A DNA stretch of 64,000 nt from positions 64,482 through 128,481 of the forward strand of contig WSYH01001180.1 in NCBI GenBank assembly GCA_036426205.1, in the 5' to 3' direction. The DNA comes from Ascaphus truei (lineage: Eukaryota > Chordata > Amphibia > Anura > Ascaphidae). Below the pieces are notes generated by a model. It did no database searches. It was not told the origin of the DNA and saw nothing but the letters and a program-made list of their open reading frames with translations. Each line of letters begins with the position of its first letter. The first letter of the stretch is position 1. Shown piece by piece: positions 12,001-24,494 of the stretch. Position numbers and translations under genes: made by a program.

Positions 12001-12775
12001 GCACACAGATATAAGCGGGGCTGTGGATTTAAAATAAATGTATATAAATATTTGGAGTGCACCGAACTATCAGATTATTAGGAATATAATGGAATTTCTA
12101 CTCTTAGTGCAAACATACAGTAGTCTATACTAACGCAAGTGTCTATCTGACTTGTTTTAAAAGCCAAGTTAAGGGTTCAGTTCCATTTAAAATAATCCTG
12201 CAATTTTCAGCGTAGCATGAATTTGCGTTGCAAAATCATTTCAGCTTTCACGTGAAGCAAGCTATTTCGAAGAATATTTTCTCTGGGCGTAATAAAGTGG
12301 CCAGCTAAACCTCGGGCCTGATCGGTACCACGTTGGAATCTGGGCTGGCCCTTATGCGGTCCGAGCTCTTGCCAGCGGGGTTGTACATGGTGTTGTAGTA
12401 GTGGAGCGCTTGTAGTTAGGCTGTGAGGCCTGGACCTGCTCCGCACAACACTTCTTTTTAATGGGTACACGAGCATTACAAGCGGTGAGTGTGGTAAGCG
12501 CAGGCTTAGTAGAGGACTGGCCTTAACCCTTTCTCTGCTACAAAGTACAGTAACTGAGCCCTGTCGGGATTTATAGCATCTATATATATATCACTTTTGT
12601 ACTTTAACAATTGTACTAATGGATTTGCCGTCAATAAAGAAAATTTGGCAGCAATGGCGTGATGTATACGGTCTTCTTCATATACGGGACTAAACTCTGC
12701 CTACCTCCCTCTCTCTGTGCTCCCTGTCTCCCCCTTGTGCTCCCTTCCCTCCCTCTGTCTATGCCCCCTCCAGAC
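9011..12775 (-). repeat. Block E copy I, inverted copy of 36800-40520
   Basis: The order of landmarks is reversed relative to the FRMD8 3' region: exon 8 remnant, split transposon, CRE-rich repeat, exon 9, minisatellite, exon 10, 3' flank, then the 'gccgtcaataaag' end. Identity is high, and differences are mostly single-base indels. Confidence 0.85.
10366..11043 (+). pseudogene. Inverted copy of FRMD8 exons 9 and 10 (copy I)
   Basis: 10366-10543 matches FRMD8 exon 9 and 10936-11043 matches exon 10 including its TGA, on the opposite strand to the gene at 38.5-39.2 kb. The intron between keeps the same 'catagctcccttctgtc' minisatellite. Single-base losses and gains break the frame (for example the exon 10 start reads GAAACCATT for GTAACCAGATT). 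A remnant of exon 8 is at 9011-9065. There is no promoter or upstream exon. It belongs to the 9011-12775 inverted block. Confidence 0.85.
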
Positions 12776-14460
12776 GGGGGGGAACACAGGGAGAAGCAGA
12801 GGGGACAGACGGGGGAACGTGAGACGAGGGGACAGACGGGGGAACACAGTGAAGCAAGAGGGGACAAGGGGGACACAGTGAGAAGCAGAGGGGACGACGG
12901 GGGGACACAGTGAGAAGCAGAGGGGACAGACGGGGGACCACAGTGAGAAGCAGCGGGGAGACGGGGGACAGGAGAAGCAAGGGGACGACGGGGCACAGTG
13001 AGAAGCAGAGGGGACAGACGGGGGACACAGTGAGAAGCAGAGGGGACAGACGGGGGACACAGTGAGAAGCAGAGGGGACAGACGGGGGACACAGTGAGAA
13101 GCAGAGGGGACAGACGGGGGACACAGTGAGAAGCAGAGGGGACAGACGGGGGACACAATGAGAAGCAGGGGGGGGGACACAGTGAGAAGCAGGGGGACAA
13201 GACGGACACAGTGACAGTGAGAAGCAGGGGGGACAGACGGGACACAGTGACAGTGAGAAGCAGGGGGGAGGGACACAGTGAGAGCAGGGGGGACAGAGGG
13301 GGACACGGTGACAATGAGAGAGCAGGGGGGGACAGACGGGGGACACAGTGACAATGAGAAGCAGGGGGGACAGACGGGGACACAGTGACAATGAGAAGCA
13401 GGGGGGACAGACGGGGGGACACAGTGACAATGAGAAGCAGGGGGGACAGACGGGGGCACAGTGACAAGTGAGAACGAGCGGGAGTGACAGAGAGGGGGGA
13501 AACGGTGTTGTGACAGTGAGAAGCAAGAGGGGACAGACGGACACAGTGAAGGTAAGAAGCAGAGGGGACAGATGGGGGACAATGACCGTGAGAAGCAGAG
13601 GGGACACAGTGACAGTGAGAAGCAGGGGGGACAATGACAGAAGCAGAGGGACAGACGGGGGGGGGGACACAGTGACAGTGAGAAGCAGGGGGATAGACGG
13701 GGTCACCGTGACAGTGAGAAGCAGGGGGGACACAGTGACAGAAGCAGAGGGGACAGACGGGGACACAGTGACAGTGAGAAGCAGGGGGATAGACGGGGGT
13801 CACAGTGACAGTGAGAAGCAGGGGGGACAGACAGGGGTCACAGTGACACGTGAGAAGCAGGGGGATAGACGGGAGTCAACCGTGGACAGTGGAAGCAGGG
13901 GGGACAGGACAGGGTCACAGTGACAGTGAGAAGCAGGGGGGACACAGTGACAGAAGCAGAGGGACACAGTGACGGTGACAAGCAGATGTGACAGTGAGAA
14001 GCAGAGGGGACAGACTGGGACACAGTGACAGAATCAGAGGGACACGTGACGGTGACAAGCAGATGTGACAGTGAGAAGCAGAGGGGACAGACGGGGACAC
14101 AGTGACAGAAAGCAACGGGGACACTGACAGAAGCAGGAGGGGACATATGAAGAAGCCAGAGGGGACACAGTGACGGTGACAAGCAGATGTGACAGTGAGA
14201 AGCAGAGGGGACAGACGGGGACACAGTGACAGAAGCAGAGGGGACATAGTGACAGAAGCAGAGGGGACACAGAGTGACGGTGACAAGCAGAATGTGACAG
14301 TGGAAGCAGAGGGGGGACGACGGGGGGACCAGTGACAGAAGCGAGGGACATAGTGACAGAAGCAGAGGGGGACACAGTGACGGTGACAAGCAGATGTGAC
14401 GTGAGAAGCAGAGGGGACCAGTGACGGGTGACAAGCAGATGTGAGTGAGAAGCAGAGGGG
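12775..14460 (-). repeat. Satellite D, G-rich strand up (inverted)
   Basis: Units of about 32-38 bp built from gagaagcag + ggggacagacgggggacacagt. Runs of 4-6 G recur every 10-15 bases. It folds back to the C/T-rich strand at about 14460. Confidence 0.9.
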
Positions 14461-14593
14461 ACTCACTGTCACATCTGCTTGTCACCGTCACTGTGTCCCC
14501 TCTGCTTCTCACTCACATCTGCTTGTCACCGTCACTGTGTCCCCTCTGCTTCTCACTGTCACATCTGCTTGTCACCGTCACTGTGTCCCCTCT
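14461..14593 (+). repeat. Satellite D, short direct piece after the fold-back
   Basis: Mirror of the preceding bases ('cacatctgcttgtcaccg'), then an abrupt join to block E sequence next to FRMD8 exon 9. Confidence 0.85.
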
Positions 14594-17075
14594 GGGACGG
14601 CACAAATCTACACCTCCACTCCTCTAATTATCTCCCAAGCGAAGGAGAGCGATGCGCGGCTGATGAGTACTGGCATTGAGCTCGGACAGGCAGGCCAGAT
14701 TCACCGGCCTCAGAATCCACTCCCGGCCTCTACCCATCTCTCAGACGAGAAACGCCCCAAGCTCCGCAGACAGGAGAGCGTCGTTGTGCAACCGCATCAA
14801 GCACCTCACTACATAGATATTGTGGATGACGGGTAAGGGGGGTGATACATAAGCAGCTATAAATCCATCCCCATTGCATGGTGATGAGAGCTATGGACAT
14901 CCAGTCTCCCTCCCCATCACAGAGTGACACTGACAGAAGGGGGCATGAGCCTGTCCCCCCCCCCCCCCCGCAGGGTGGGTGACACAGACCGAGGGGCTAT
15001 GAGTTGTCCTCCCCCTGCAGGGGACACAGTGAACCACAGAAGGAAGGGAGCTATGAGTCTGTCCCCTCCCCCCACAGGGTGACACATACAGAAGGGAGCT
15101 AGTTAGTCTGTCCCCCCCCCCCCCCCCCCCACAGGGTGAACAGTGACACGACAGAAGGGAGCTATGGCTTGACCAGGCTTTTCTCCTTGACCTGTTTAAC
15201 TGAACTCTCTTCCCTCTTGTCTTCCAGGTAACCGAATTAAACGAGGTGAAACCCAAAGAGAGCAGCCTCCTTTTTCTCCCGCCAGCCTTCACATAACTAC
15301 TCCTCCACCCAGCCCCTGAGTCTCTGGATGAGGAGAGCGACCACCATAACAAAACCTTTTATAAGCTCAAAGCCAAGGGACCATAGACCTTCAGGGACGG
15401 ACCAGTGATGAAACAGCAGAGTCCGGTTAAGCATTTAAAATCTTTGTTGCCAGAGGATGGATATGGGGCATTTTTACTATGCCCGACCCAAAATAGCTTT
15501 AAAGTGCCCTAAGGAATAGCACTGCTTAGCAAATATTGCCACCTATCCCCAGTCCCAGGAAACCTTTCCTCCTTTTTACTTGTGCGGCCAAGCCCCCAAA
15601 CGTCACTGTCACATTCTCCCGGCATAGAGATATACGTGTGTGCGGAACCACAACTGCTGTGCTTATTAAATATGGCTGCCGTCGTGGATTCTCTTGTCAC
15701 TGATCACAGTGACTTTGGGTTCTTGCCCCATTCAGGAGCCATCCCTTAGCCGGTTCTAATGTAGAGACGATAAGTCAAATCCTCCTAATCGTTGTTGGAT
15801 AATTATATTGTGGTTTAAACTATTTCGTACTAGAAATCACTTCCCACAGGTTACCCAGTTAGACATCCTCTATTATTTCGCTATCAGAAGTCCCACGTCC
15901 GTGTATTGTTTCCCCTATTGGAAAACCTCTTTTCACCTAATCCCACACTTTACTGTGAAACCCTCCAGGGGATCTAAACCCCAGAGATATACACATCCGC
16001 ATTTTTTTTTTCCCCTGGTCCTTTTAAATATGGCCACTGGTGGAATCCCTTAGTAAACGCCTATATCTCACTTGAACACTGCATATTTGGGGATCTGCAG
16101 CTCCCTTATTTAGGGCTATCTGTTTCCCAGACACTAATGAGAGCCACGGGGGGTATATTCTGTAGAGTTCACTTCTGCTACTTTTTGGGATGGGTTTTGA
16201 GACTAATTAGAAAATGTATTTAACATTTTTATATGAAACAGATATTACAGATGTCAGCCAAGGGGTTATATGGCCTGCGAGATTTCACTTTATTGCACAC
16301 AGATATCTAAGGGGGCTGTGGATTTAAAATAATGTATATAAATATATTGGAGTGCACCGAACTATCAGATTATTAGGAATATAATGGACATTTCTACTCT
16401 TAGTGCAAACATACAGTAGTCTATACTAACGCAAGTGTCTATCTGACTTGTTTTAAAAGCCAAGTTAAGGGTTCAGTTCCATTTAAAATAATCCTGCAAT
16501 TTTCAGGTAGCATGAATTTGCGTTGCAAAAATTTCAGCTTTACGTGTGAAGCAACAGTATTTCGAAGAATATTTTCTCTGGGCCGTAATAAAGATGGCCA
16601 GCTAATACCTCGGGCCTGATCGGTACCACGTTGGAATCTGGGCTGCGCCCTTATTGCGGTCCGAGCTCCTTGCCAGCGGGTTTGCACATGGTTGTAGTTA
16701 GTGGAGCTGCTGAGTGTAGGTGTGAGGCCTGACCTGCTCCGACACATACACTCTTTTTAATGGCGACGAGCATTACAAGCAGCGGTGAGTGTGGTAAGCG
16801 CAGGCTTAGTAGGGACTGGCCCTTTAACCCTTCTCTGCTTACAAAGTACAGTAACTGAGCCCTGTCGGGATTTATAGCATCTATATTTATATATTCACTT
16901 TGTACTTTAACAATTGTACTAAAGGATTTGCCGTCAATAAAGAAAATTTGCAGGCAAATGGCGTGATGTATACGGTCTTCTTCATATACGGACTAAACTC
17001 TGCCCTCCACTCCCTCTCTCTGTGCCCCTCGTCTCCCCCTCTGTGCTCCCTCCCTCCCTCTGTTATGCCCCCTCA
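14594..17075 (-). repeat. Block E copy II, inverted copy of about 36800-39275
   Basis: Starts just upstream of FRMD8 exon 9 and runs through the 3' flank to the same end as copy I. It joins satellite D on both sides. It is noisier than copy I. Confidence 0.82.
14642..15341 (+). pseudogene. Inverted copy of FRMD8 exons 9 and 10 (copy II)
   Basis: About 14642-14831 matches exon 9 and 15228-15341 matches exon 10. Indels are denser than in copy I: extra bases in ACTGGCATTGAG and in GCTCCGCAG, and the stop codon TGA lost by a missing T near 15340. The copy is cut at the exon 9 acceptor side, where it joins block D at about 14593. Confidence 0.83.
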
Positions 17076-18590
17076 GACGGGGGACACAGGGGAAGAAGCT
17101 ACGAGGGAAGGGACAGGACAGAGGGCGACACAGTGAAGCAGAGGGGACAGACGGGGAGGGAAACAGTGAGAAGCAGAGGGGACAGACGGGGGGACACAGT
17201 GAGAAGCAGAGGGGACAGACGGGGGACACAGTGAGAAGCAGAGGGACAGACGGGGGACGCCGGGGGACACAGTGAGAAGCAAGGGACGACGGGGGCACAG
17301 TGAGAAGCAGAGGGGACAGACGGGGGACACAGTGAGAAGCCGAGGGACAGACGGGGACACAGTGAGAAGCAGAGGGGACAGACGGGGGACACCGTGAGAA
17401 GCAGAGGGGACAGAGGGGGGGGGACACAGTGAGAGCAGAAGCAGGAGGGGACAGACGGGGGGACACAATGAGAAGCAGGGGGACACAGTGAGAAGCAGGG
17501 GGGACAGGACGGGACACAGTGACAGTGAGAAGCAGGGGGGACAGACGTGGACACAGTGACAGTGAGTGAAGCAGGGGGGACACAGGAGACGCAGGGGTGG
17601 GACAGAGGGGACGAAAGTGACAAGTGGAAGAGGGGGGACAGACGGGGGACACAGTGACAATGAAGAAGCAGGGGGGACAGACGGGGGACACAGTGACAAT
17701 GAGAAGCAGGGGGGACAGACGGGGGACACACAGTGACAATGAGAAGCGGGGGGACAGACGGGGGACACAGTGACAATGAGAAGCGGGGGCGGAAGACGGG
17801 GGGAAACAGTGACAATGAGAAGCAGGGGGAAGAACGGTTTGAGAGTGAGAAGCAGAGGGGACAGAGGACACAGTGAAGGTAAGAAGCAGAGGGGGACAGA
17901 TGGGGGACAATGACCGTGAGAAGCAGAGGGGACACGTGACAGTGGAGAGCAGGGGGGACACTGACAGAAGCAGAGGGACAGACGGGGGGACACAGTGACA
18001 GTGAGAAGCAGGGGGATAGACGGGGGTCACGTGACAGTGAGAAGCAGGGGGGACACAGTGACAGAAGCAGAGGGGACAGACGGGGACACAGTGACAGTGA
18101 GAAGCAGGGGGATTAGACGGGGGTCACAGTGACAGTGAGACGCGGGGGACAGACAGGGGTCACAGTGACAGTGGAAGCAGGGGGATAGACGGGAGTCAAC
18201 CGTGGACAGTGAGAAGCAGGGGGGACAGACAGGGGTACAGTGACAGTGAGAAGCAGGCGGGGACAACAGTGACAGAAGCAGAGGGGACACAGTGACGGTG
18301 ACAAGCAGATGTGACAGTGAGAAGCAAGAGGGGACAGACTGGGACACAGTGACAGAATCAAGAGGGGACAGTGACGGTGACAACAGATGTGACAGTGAGA
18401 AGCAGAGGGGACAGACGGGGACACAGTGACAGAAGCGACGGGGACACTGACAGAAGCAGAGGGGGACCATAGTGACAAGAAGCAGAGGGGACACAGTGCA
18501 CGGTGACAAGCAGATGTGACAGTGAGAAGCAGAGGGACGACGGGGAGTGACACAAGTGACAGAAGCAGAGGGGGAAAATAGTGACCAGAA
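17075..18590 (-). repeat. Satellite D, inverted
   Basis: Same G-rich array as 12775-14460, noisier. Folds back at about 18590-18600. Confidence 0.88.
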
Positions 18591-18594
18591 GTCA

Positions 18595-20135
18595 CATCTG
18601 CTTGTCACCGTCACTGTGTCCCCTCTGCTTCTGTCACTATGTCCCCTCTGCTTCTGTCACTGTGTCCCCGTCTGTCCCCTCTGCTTCTCACTGTCACATC
18701 TGCTTGTCACCGTCACTGTGTCCCCCCTCTGCTTCTTCCAAGTGTCCCCTCCTGCTTCTGTCATGTCCCCGTCTCTGCTCTGTCACTGTGTCCCCGTCTG
18801 TCCCCTCTGCTTCTCACTGTCACATCTGCTTGGTCACCGCACTTTTGTCCCTCTGATTCTGTCACTGTGTCCCAGTCTGTCCCCTCTGCTTCTCACTGTC
18901 ACATCTGCTTGTCACCGTCACTGTGTCACCTCTGCTTCTGTCACTGTGTCCCCCCTGCGTTCTCACTGTCACTGGACCCCTGTCCTGTCCCCCCTGCTTC
19001 TCAACTGTCACGGTGACTCCCGTCTATCCCCCTGCTTCCACTGTCACTGTGACCCCTGTCTTCCCGCCCTCCCCCTGCTTCTCACTGTCACTGTGAACCC
19101 CCGTCTATCCCCCCCTCTTCTCACTGTCACTGTGTCCCCGTCTGTCCCCTCTGTTTCTGTCACTGTGTCCCCCCTGCTTCCTCACTGTCACGGTGACCCC
19201 CGTCTATCCCCCTGCTTCTCACTGTCACTGTGTCCCCCGTCTGTCCCTCTGCTTCTGTCAGTGTCCCCCCTCTTCTCACTGTCACTGTGTCCCCTCTGCT
19301 TCTCACGGTCATTGTCCCCCATCTGTCCCCTCTGCTTCTGTACCTTCACTGTGTCCGTCTGTCCCCTCTGCTCTCACTGTCAAAAACCGTTTCCTCCCCT
19401 CCCCCCGGCTTCTCATTGTCACTGTGTCCCCCCTCTGTCCCCCCTGCTCTTCCCTTTCCGTTCCCCCTCTGCCCCCCTGCTTCTCATTGTCACTGTGTCC
19501 CCCCGTCTGTCCCCCCTGCTTCTCATTGTCACTGTGTCCCCGTCTGTCCCCCCTCTTCTTCATTGTCACTGTGTCCCCCGTCTGTCCCCCCCTGCTTCTC
19601 ATTGTCACTGGTCCCCACGTCTGTCCCCCCTGCTTCTCACTGTGTTCCCCCCTGCTTCTCACTGTCACTGTGTCCCGTCTGTCCCCCCTGCTTCTCACTG
19701 TCACTGTGTCCCGTTGTCCCCCCTGCTTCTCACTGTGTCCCCCCTGCTTCTCATTGTGTCCCCCGTCTGTCGCCCTCTGCTTTCTCACTGTGTCCCCCGT
19801 CTGTCCCCTCTCTTCTCACTGTGTCCCCCGTCTGTCCCTCTCTGCTTCTCACGTGTCCCCCCGTCTGTCCCCTCTGCTTCTCAGCTGTGTCACCCCTCTG
19901 TCCCCTCTATGCTTCTCACTGTGTCCCGGCCCGTCGTCCCCTCTGCTTCTCACTTGCGTCCCCCGTCTGTCCCCTCTGCTTCTCACTGTGTCCCCCCGTC
20001 GTGTCCCCCTGCTTCTCAGCTGTTCCGCCCTCTTTCCCCCTCTTCCTCACTTTTGTCCCCTCGTCCCTCTGCTTCCACTGTCGTTGTCCCCCTCTCTTAC
20101 TCGATCTTTCCCCTCTTCGTTCTCCCTGTTTCCCC
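18595..20135 (+). repeat. Satellite D, direct
   Basis: C/T-rich strand up. The longest apparent frame here (531 codons from 18547) is a satellite artefact of C, P, S, H and L codons. It mirrors 20940-21990. Confidence 0.9.
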
Positions 20136-20420
20136 CGTCTGAGGGGGCATAGACAGAGAGGGGAGGGGAGCACATAGGGGAGACGAGGGGCACAGAGAGA
20201 GGGAGGGCAGAGTTTAGGTCCCAGTATAAGAAGAACCGTATACATCACGCCATTTGCTGCAAATTTTCTTTATTGACGGCAAATCCATTAGTACAATTGT
20301 TAAAGTACAAAAGTGAATATATAAATAGAGACTATAAATCCCGACAGGGCTCAGTTACTGTACTTTGTAGCAGAGAAAGGGTTAAGGGCCAGTCCCTACT
20401 AAGCCTGCGCTTACCCACAT
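20135..20420 (+). repeat. Short block E piece (matches 36795-37099), direct
   Basis: Matches the satellite-proximal 285 bp of block E and stops at the sequence ACCCACATCACC. An inverted copy follows at 20645-20940, and two more direct copies end at the same base at about 23322 and 24366. Confidence 0.8.
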
Positions 20421-20645
20421 CACCCGCTTCTCACTGTCACATCTGCTTGTCACCGTCACTGTGTCCCCTCTGATTCTGTCACTGTGTCCCAGTCTGTCCC
20501 CTCTGCTTCTCACTGTCACATCTGCTTGTCACCGTCACCACTGTCACTGTGACCCCTGTCTGTCCCCCCTGCTTCTCACTGTCACGGTGACTCCCGTCTA
20601 TCCCCCTGCTTCTCACTGTCACTGTGACCCCTGTCTGTCCCCCCT
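20420..20645 (+). repeat. Satellite D, centre of the palindrome
   Basis: About 225 bp of D between two inverted block E pieces. Confidence 0.8.
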
Positions 20646-20940
20646 GCTGGGTGATGTGGGTAAAGCGCAGGCTTAGTAGGGACTGGCCCTTAACCCTTTC
20701 TCTGCTACAAAGTACAGTAACTGAGCCCTGTCGGGATTTATAGTCTCTATTTATATATTCACTTTTGTACTTTAACAATTGTACTAATGGATTTGCCGTC
20801 AATAAAGAAAATTTGCAGCAAATGGCGTGATGTATACGGTTCTTCTTATACTGGGACCTAAACTCTGCCCTCCCTCTCTCTGTGCCCCTCGTCTCCCCTA
20901 TGTGCTCCCCTCCCCTCTCTGTCTATGCCCCCTCAGACGG
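20645..20940 (-). repeat. Short block E piece, inverted
   Basis: Reverse complement of 20135-20420, separated from it by about 225 bp of satellite D. The pair forms the inner arms of a larger palindrome. Confidence 0.8.
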
Positions 20941-21990
20941 GGGAAACAGGGAGAACGAAGAGGGGAAAGATCGAGTAAGAGAGGGGGACAACGACAGTGG
21001 AAGCAGAGGGACGAGGGGACAAAAGTGAGAAGAGGGGGAAAGAGGGCGGAACAGACTGAGAAGCAGGGGGACACGACGGGGGGACACAGTGAGAAGCAGA
21101 GGGGACAGACGGGGGACGCAAGTGAGAAGCAGAGGGGACGACGGGCCGGGACACAGTGAGAAGCATAGAGGGGACAAGGGGTGACACAGCTGAGAAGCAG
21201 AGGGGACAGACGGGGGGACACGTGAGAAGCAGAGAGGGACAGACGGGGGACACAGTGAGAAGAGAGGGGACAGACGGGGGACACAGTGAGAAAGCAGAGG
21301 GCGACAGACGGGGGACACAATGAGAAGCAGGGGGGACACAGTGAGAAGCAGGGGGGACAACGGGACACAGTGACAGTGAGAAGCAGGGGGGACAGACGGG
21401 ACACAGTGACAGTGAGAAGCAGGGGGGAACACAGTGAGAAGCAGGGGGGACAGACGTGGGGACCAGTGACAATGAGAAGCAGGGGGGGACAGACGGGGGA
21501 CACAGTGACAATGAAGAAGAGGGGGGACAGACGGGGACACAGTGACAATGAGAAGCAGGGGGGACAGACGGGGGGACACAGTGACAATGAGAAGCAGGGG
21601 GGCAGAGGGGGAACGGAAAGGGAAGAGCAGGGGGGACAGAGGGGGGACACAGTGACAATGAGAAGCCGGGGGGAGGGGAGGAAACGGTTTTTGACAGTGA
21701 GACGCAGAGGGGACAGACGGACACAGTGAAGGATACAGAAGCAGAGGGGACAGATGGGGGACAATGACCGTGAGAAGCAAAGAGGGGACACAGTGACAGT
21801 GAGAAGAGGGGGGACACTGACAGAAGCAGAGGGACAGACGGGGGACACAGTGGACAGTGAGAAGCAGGGGGATAGACGGGGGTCACCGTGGACAGTGAGG
21901 AAGCAGGGGGGACACAGTGACAGAAACAGAGGGGACAGACGGGGACACAGTGACAGTGAGAAGAGGGAGGATAGACGGGGGTCTCACATG
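20940..21990 (-). repeat. Satellite D, inverted
   Basis: Near-exact reverse complement of about 19090-20135. Folds back again at about 21990-22005. Confidence 0.88.
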
Positions 21991-21999
21991 TGACTAGTG

Positions 22000-23030
22000 A
22001 GACACTGTCACTGTGACCCCTGTCTGTCCCCCCTGCTTCTCACTGTCACTGTGACCCCCGTCTATCCCCCTGCTTCTCACTGTCACTGTGTCCCCGTCTG
22101 TCCCCTCTGCTTCTGTCACTGTGTCCCCCCTGCTTCTCACTGTCACTGTCCAACTGTGTCCCCTCTTTGCTTCTCACCGGTCATTTCCCCGCATCTGTCC
22201 CGCCTCTGCTTCTGTATCCTTCACTGTGTCCGTCTGTCCCCTCTGCGTTCTCACTGTCAATAAACCGTTTCCTCCCCCTCCCCCCGTGCTTCTCATTGTC
22301 ACTGTGTCCCCCCTCTGTCCCCCCTGCTCTTCTCCTTTCCGTGTCCCCCGTCTGTCCCCCCTGCTTCTCATTGTCCACGTGTGTCCCCCCGTCTGTCCCC
22401 CCCTGCTTCTCATTGTCACTGTGTCCCCGTCTGTCCCCCCTGCTTCTTCATTGTCACTGTGTCCCCCGTCTGTCCCCCCCTGCTTCTCAATTGTCAACTG
22501 GTCCCCCCGTCTGTCCCCCCTGCGTCTCACTGTGTTCCCCCCTGCTTCTCACTGTCACTGTGTCCCGTCTGTCCCCCCTGGCTTCCTCACTGTCACTGTG
22601 TCCCCGCTTGTCCCCCCTGCTTCTCACTGTGTCCCCCCTGCTTCTCATTGTGTCCCCCGCTCTGTCCTGGCCCCTCTGCTCTTCTCACTGTGTCCCCCGT
22701 CTGTCCCCTCTCTTCTCACTGTGTCCCCCGTCTGTCCCGTCCTCTGCTTCTCACTGTGTCCCCCCGTCTGTCCCCTCTGCTTCTCACTGTGTCCCCCTCT
22801 GTCCCCTCTATGCTTCTCACTGTGTCCCGGCCCGTCTGTCCCCTCTGCTTCTCACTGTGTCGGGGTCCCCCGTCTGTCCCCTCTGCTTTCTCACTGTGTC
22901 CCCCCGTCGTGTCCCCCTGCTTCTCAGCTGTTCCCTCTTCCCCTCTTTCGCTTTGTCCCCCGTCCCTCTGCTTCCACGTGTTGTCCCCCCCTTTCGATCT
23001 TCCCCTCTGTTCTCCCTGTTTCCCCCGTCT
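22000..23030 (+). repeat. Satellite D, direct
   Basis: C/T-rich strand up, ending at a block E piece. Confidence 0.88.
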
Positions 23031-23322
23031 GAGGGGGCATAGACGAGAGGGGAGGGGAGCACATGAGGGGGAGACGAGGGAGCACAGAGAGAGTGGAGGG
23101 CAGAGTTTAGGGTCCCGTATATGAAGAAGCCGTATACATCACGCCATTGCCTGCAAATTTTCTTTATTGACGGCAAATCCATTAGTACAATTGTTAAAGT
23201 ACAAAAGTGAATATATAAATAGAGACCTATAAATCCCGACAGGGCTCAGTTACTGTACTTTGTAGCAGAGAAGGGTTAAAGGGCCAGTCCCTACTAAGCC
23301 TGCGCTTTACCCACATCACCCG
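23030..23322 (+). repeat. Short block E piece, direct
   Basis: Same segment and same ACCCACATCACC breakpoint as at 20420, followed at once by satellite D. Confidence 0.78.
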
Positions 23323-24075
23323 TCCCCTCTGCTTCTGTCACTGTGTCCCCCCTGCTTCTCACTGTCACGGTGACCCCCGTCTATCCCCCTGCTTCTCACT
23401 GTCACTGTGTCCCCCGTCTGTCCCCTCTGCTTCTGTCAGTGTCCCCCCTGCTTCTCACTGTCACTGTGTCCCCTCTGCTTCTCACGGTCATTGTCCCCCA
23501 TCTGTCCCCTCTGCTTCTTACCTTCACTGTGTCCGTCTGTCCCCTCTGCTTCTCACTGTCACCGTTTCCCCCCTGCTTCTCATTGTCACTGTGTCCCCCG
23601 TCTGTCCCCCCTGCTTCTCACTGTCACTGTGGTCCCCGGCTTTCCCCCCTGCTTCTCACTGTGTCCCCCCTGCTTCTCATGTGTGTCCCCGTCTGTCCCC
23701 TCTGCTTTCTCACTGTGTCCCCCGTCTGTCCCCTCTTCTTCTCACTGTGTCCCCGTCTGTCCCCTCTCGCTTCTCACGGTGTCCCCCCGTCTGTCCCCTC
23801 TGCTTCTCAGCTGTGTCCCCCTTGTCCCCTCTGCTTCTCACTGTGTCCCGCCGTCGTCCCCTCTGCTTCTCACTTGGTCCCCCGTCTGTCCCCTCTGCTT
23901 CTCACTGTGTCCCCCCGTCGTGTCCCCCTGCTTCTCACTGTCCCCTGTTCCGCCCCGTCTTTCCCCCTCTGTCCCTCGCTTCTTGTCCCCCTTCGCCCTC
24001 TGCTTCTCACTTGTCCCCGTTGTCCCCCTCTCTCACTTGCTTCTTCCCCTCTTCGTTCTCCCTGTTTCCCCCGTC
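23322..24075 (+). repeat. Satellite D, direct, shortened
   Basis: About 750 bp between two block E pieces, with fewer units than the other copies. Confidence 0.88.
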
Positions 24076-24366
24076 TGAGGGGGCATAGACAGAGAGGGGT
24101 AGGGAGCACATAGGGGAGACGAGGGGCACAGAGAGAGTGGAGGGCAGAGTTTAGGTCCCAGTATAATGAAGAACCGTATACATCACGCCATTTGCTGCCA
24201 AATTTTCTTTATTGACGGCAAATCCATTAGTACAATGGTTAAAGTACAAAAGTGAATATATAAATAGAGAGCTATAAATCCCGACAGGGCTCAGTTACTG
24301 TACTTTGTAAGCAGAGAAAGGGTATAAGGGCCAGTCCACTACTAAGCCTGCGCTTTACCCACATCA
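24075..24366 (+). repeat. Short block E piece, direct
   Basis: Fourth occurrence of the truncated segment. It ends at the same base and is followed by about 130 bp of D and then minisatellite A. Confidence 0.78.
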
Positions 24367-24494
24367 CCCTCTCATTGTCACTGTGTCCCCCGTCTGTCCC
24401 CCCTGCTTCTCACTGTCACTGTGTCCCCCGTCTGTCCCCCCTGCTTCTCATTGTCACTGTGTCCCCCGTCTGTCCCCCCTGCTTCTCACTGTCA
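24366..24494 (+). repeat. Satellite D, short direct piece before minisatellite A
   Basis: Four units, then the D-A join 'cactcacattaaccctgcag' that is also seen after the N gap. Confidence 0.8.

Noticed and set aside
12631..13803. 390-codon minus-strand frame resembling a proline/serine/cysteine-rich protein
   Set aside because: Satellite D again, with overlapping open frames in all phases and no start or splice context.
18547..20142. 531-codon reading frame on the plus strand
   Set aside because: It lies wholly in satellite D. The product is a C/P/S/H/L repeat, all three frames are open, and the frame changes with each indel.
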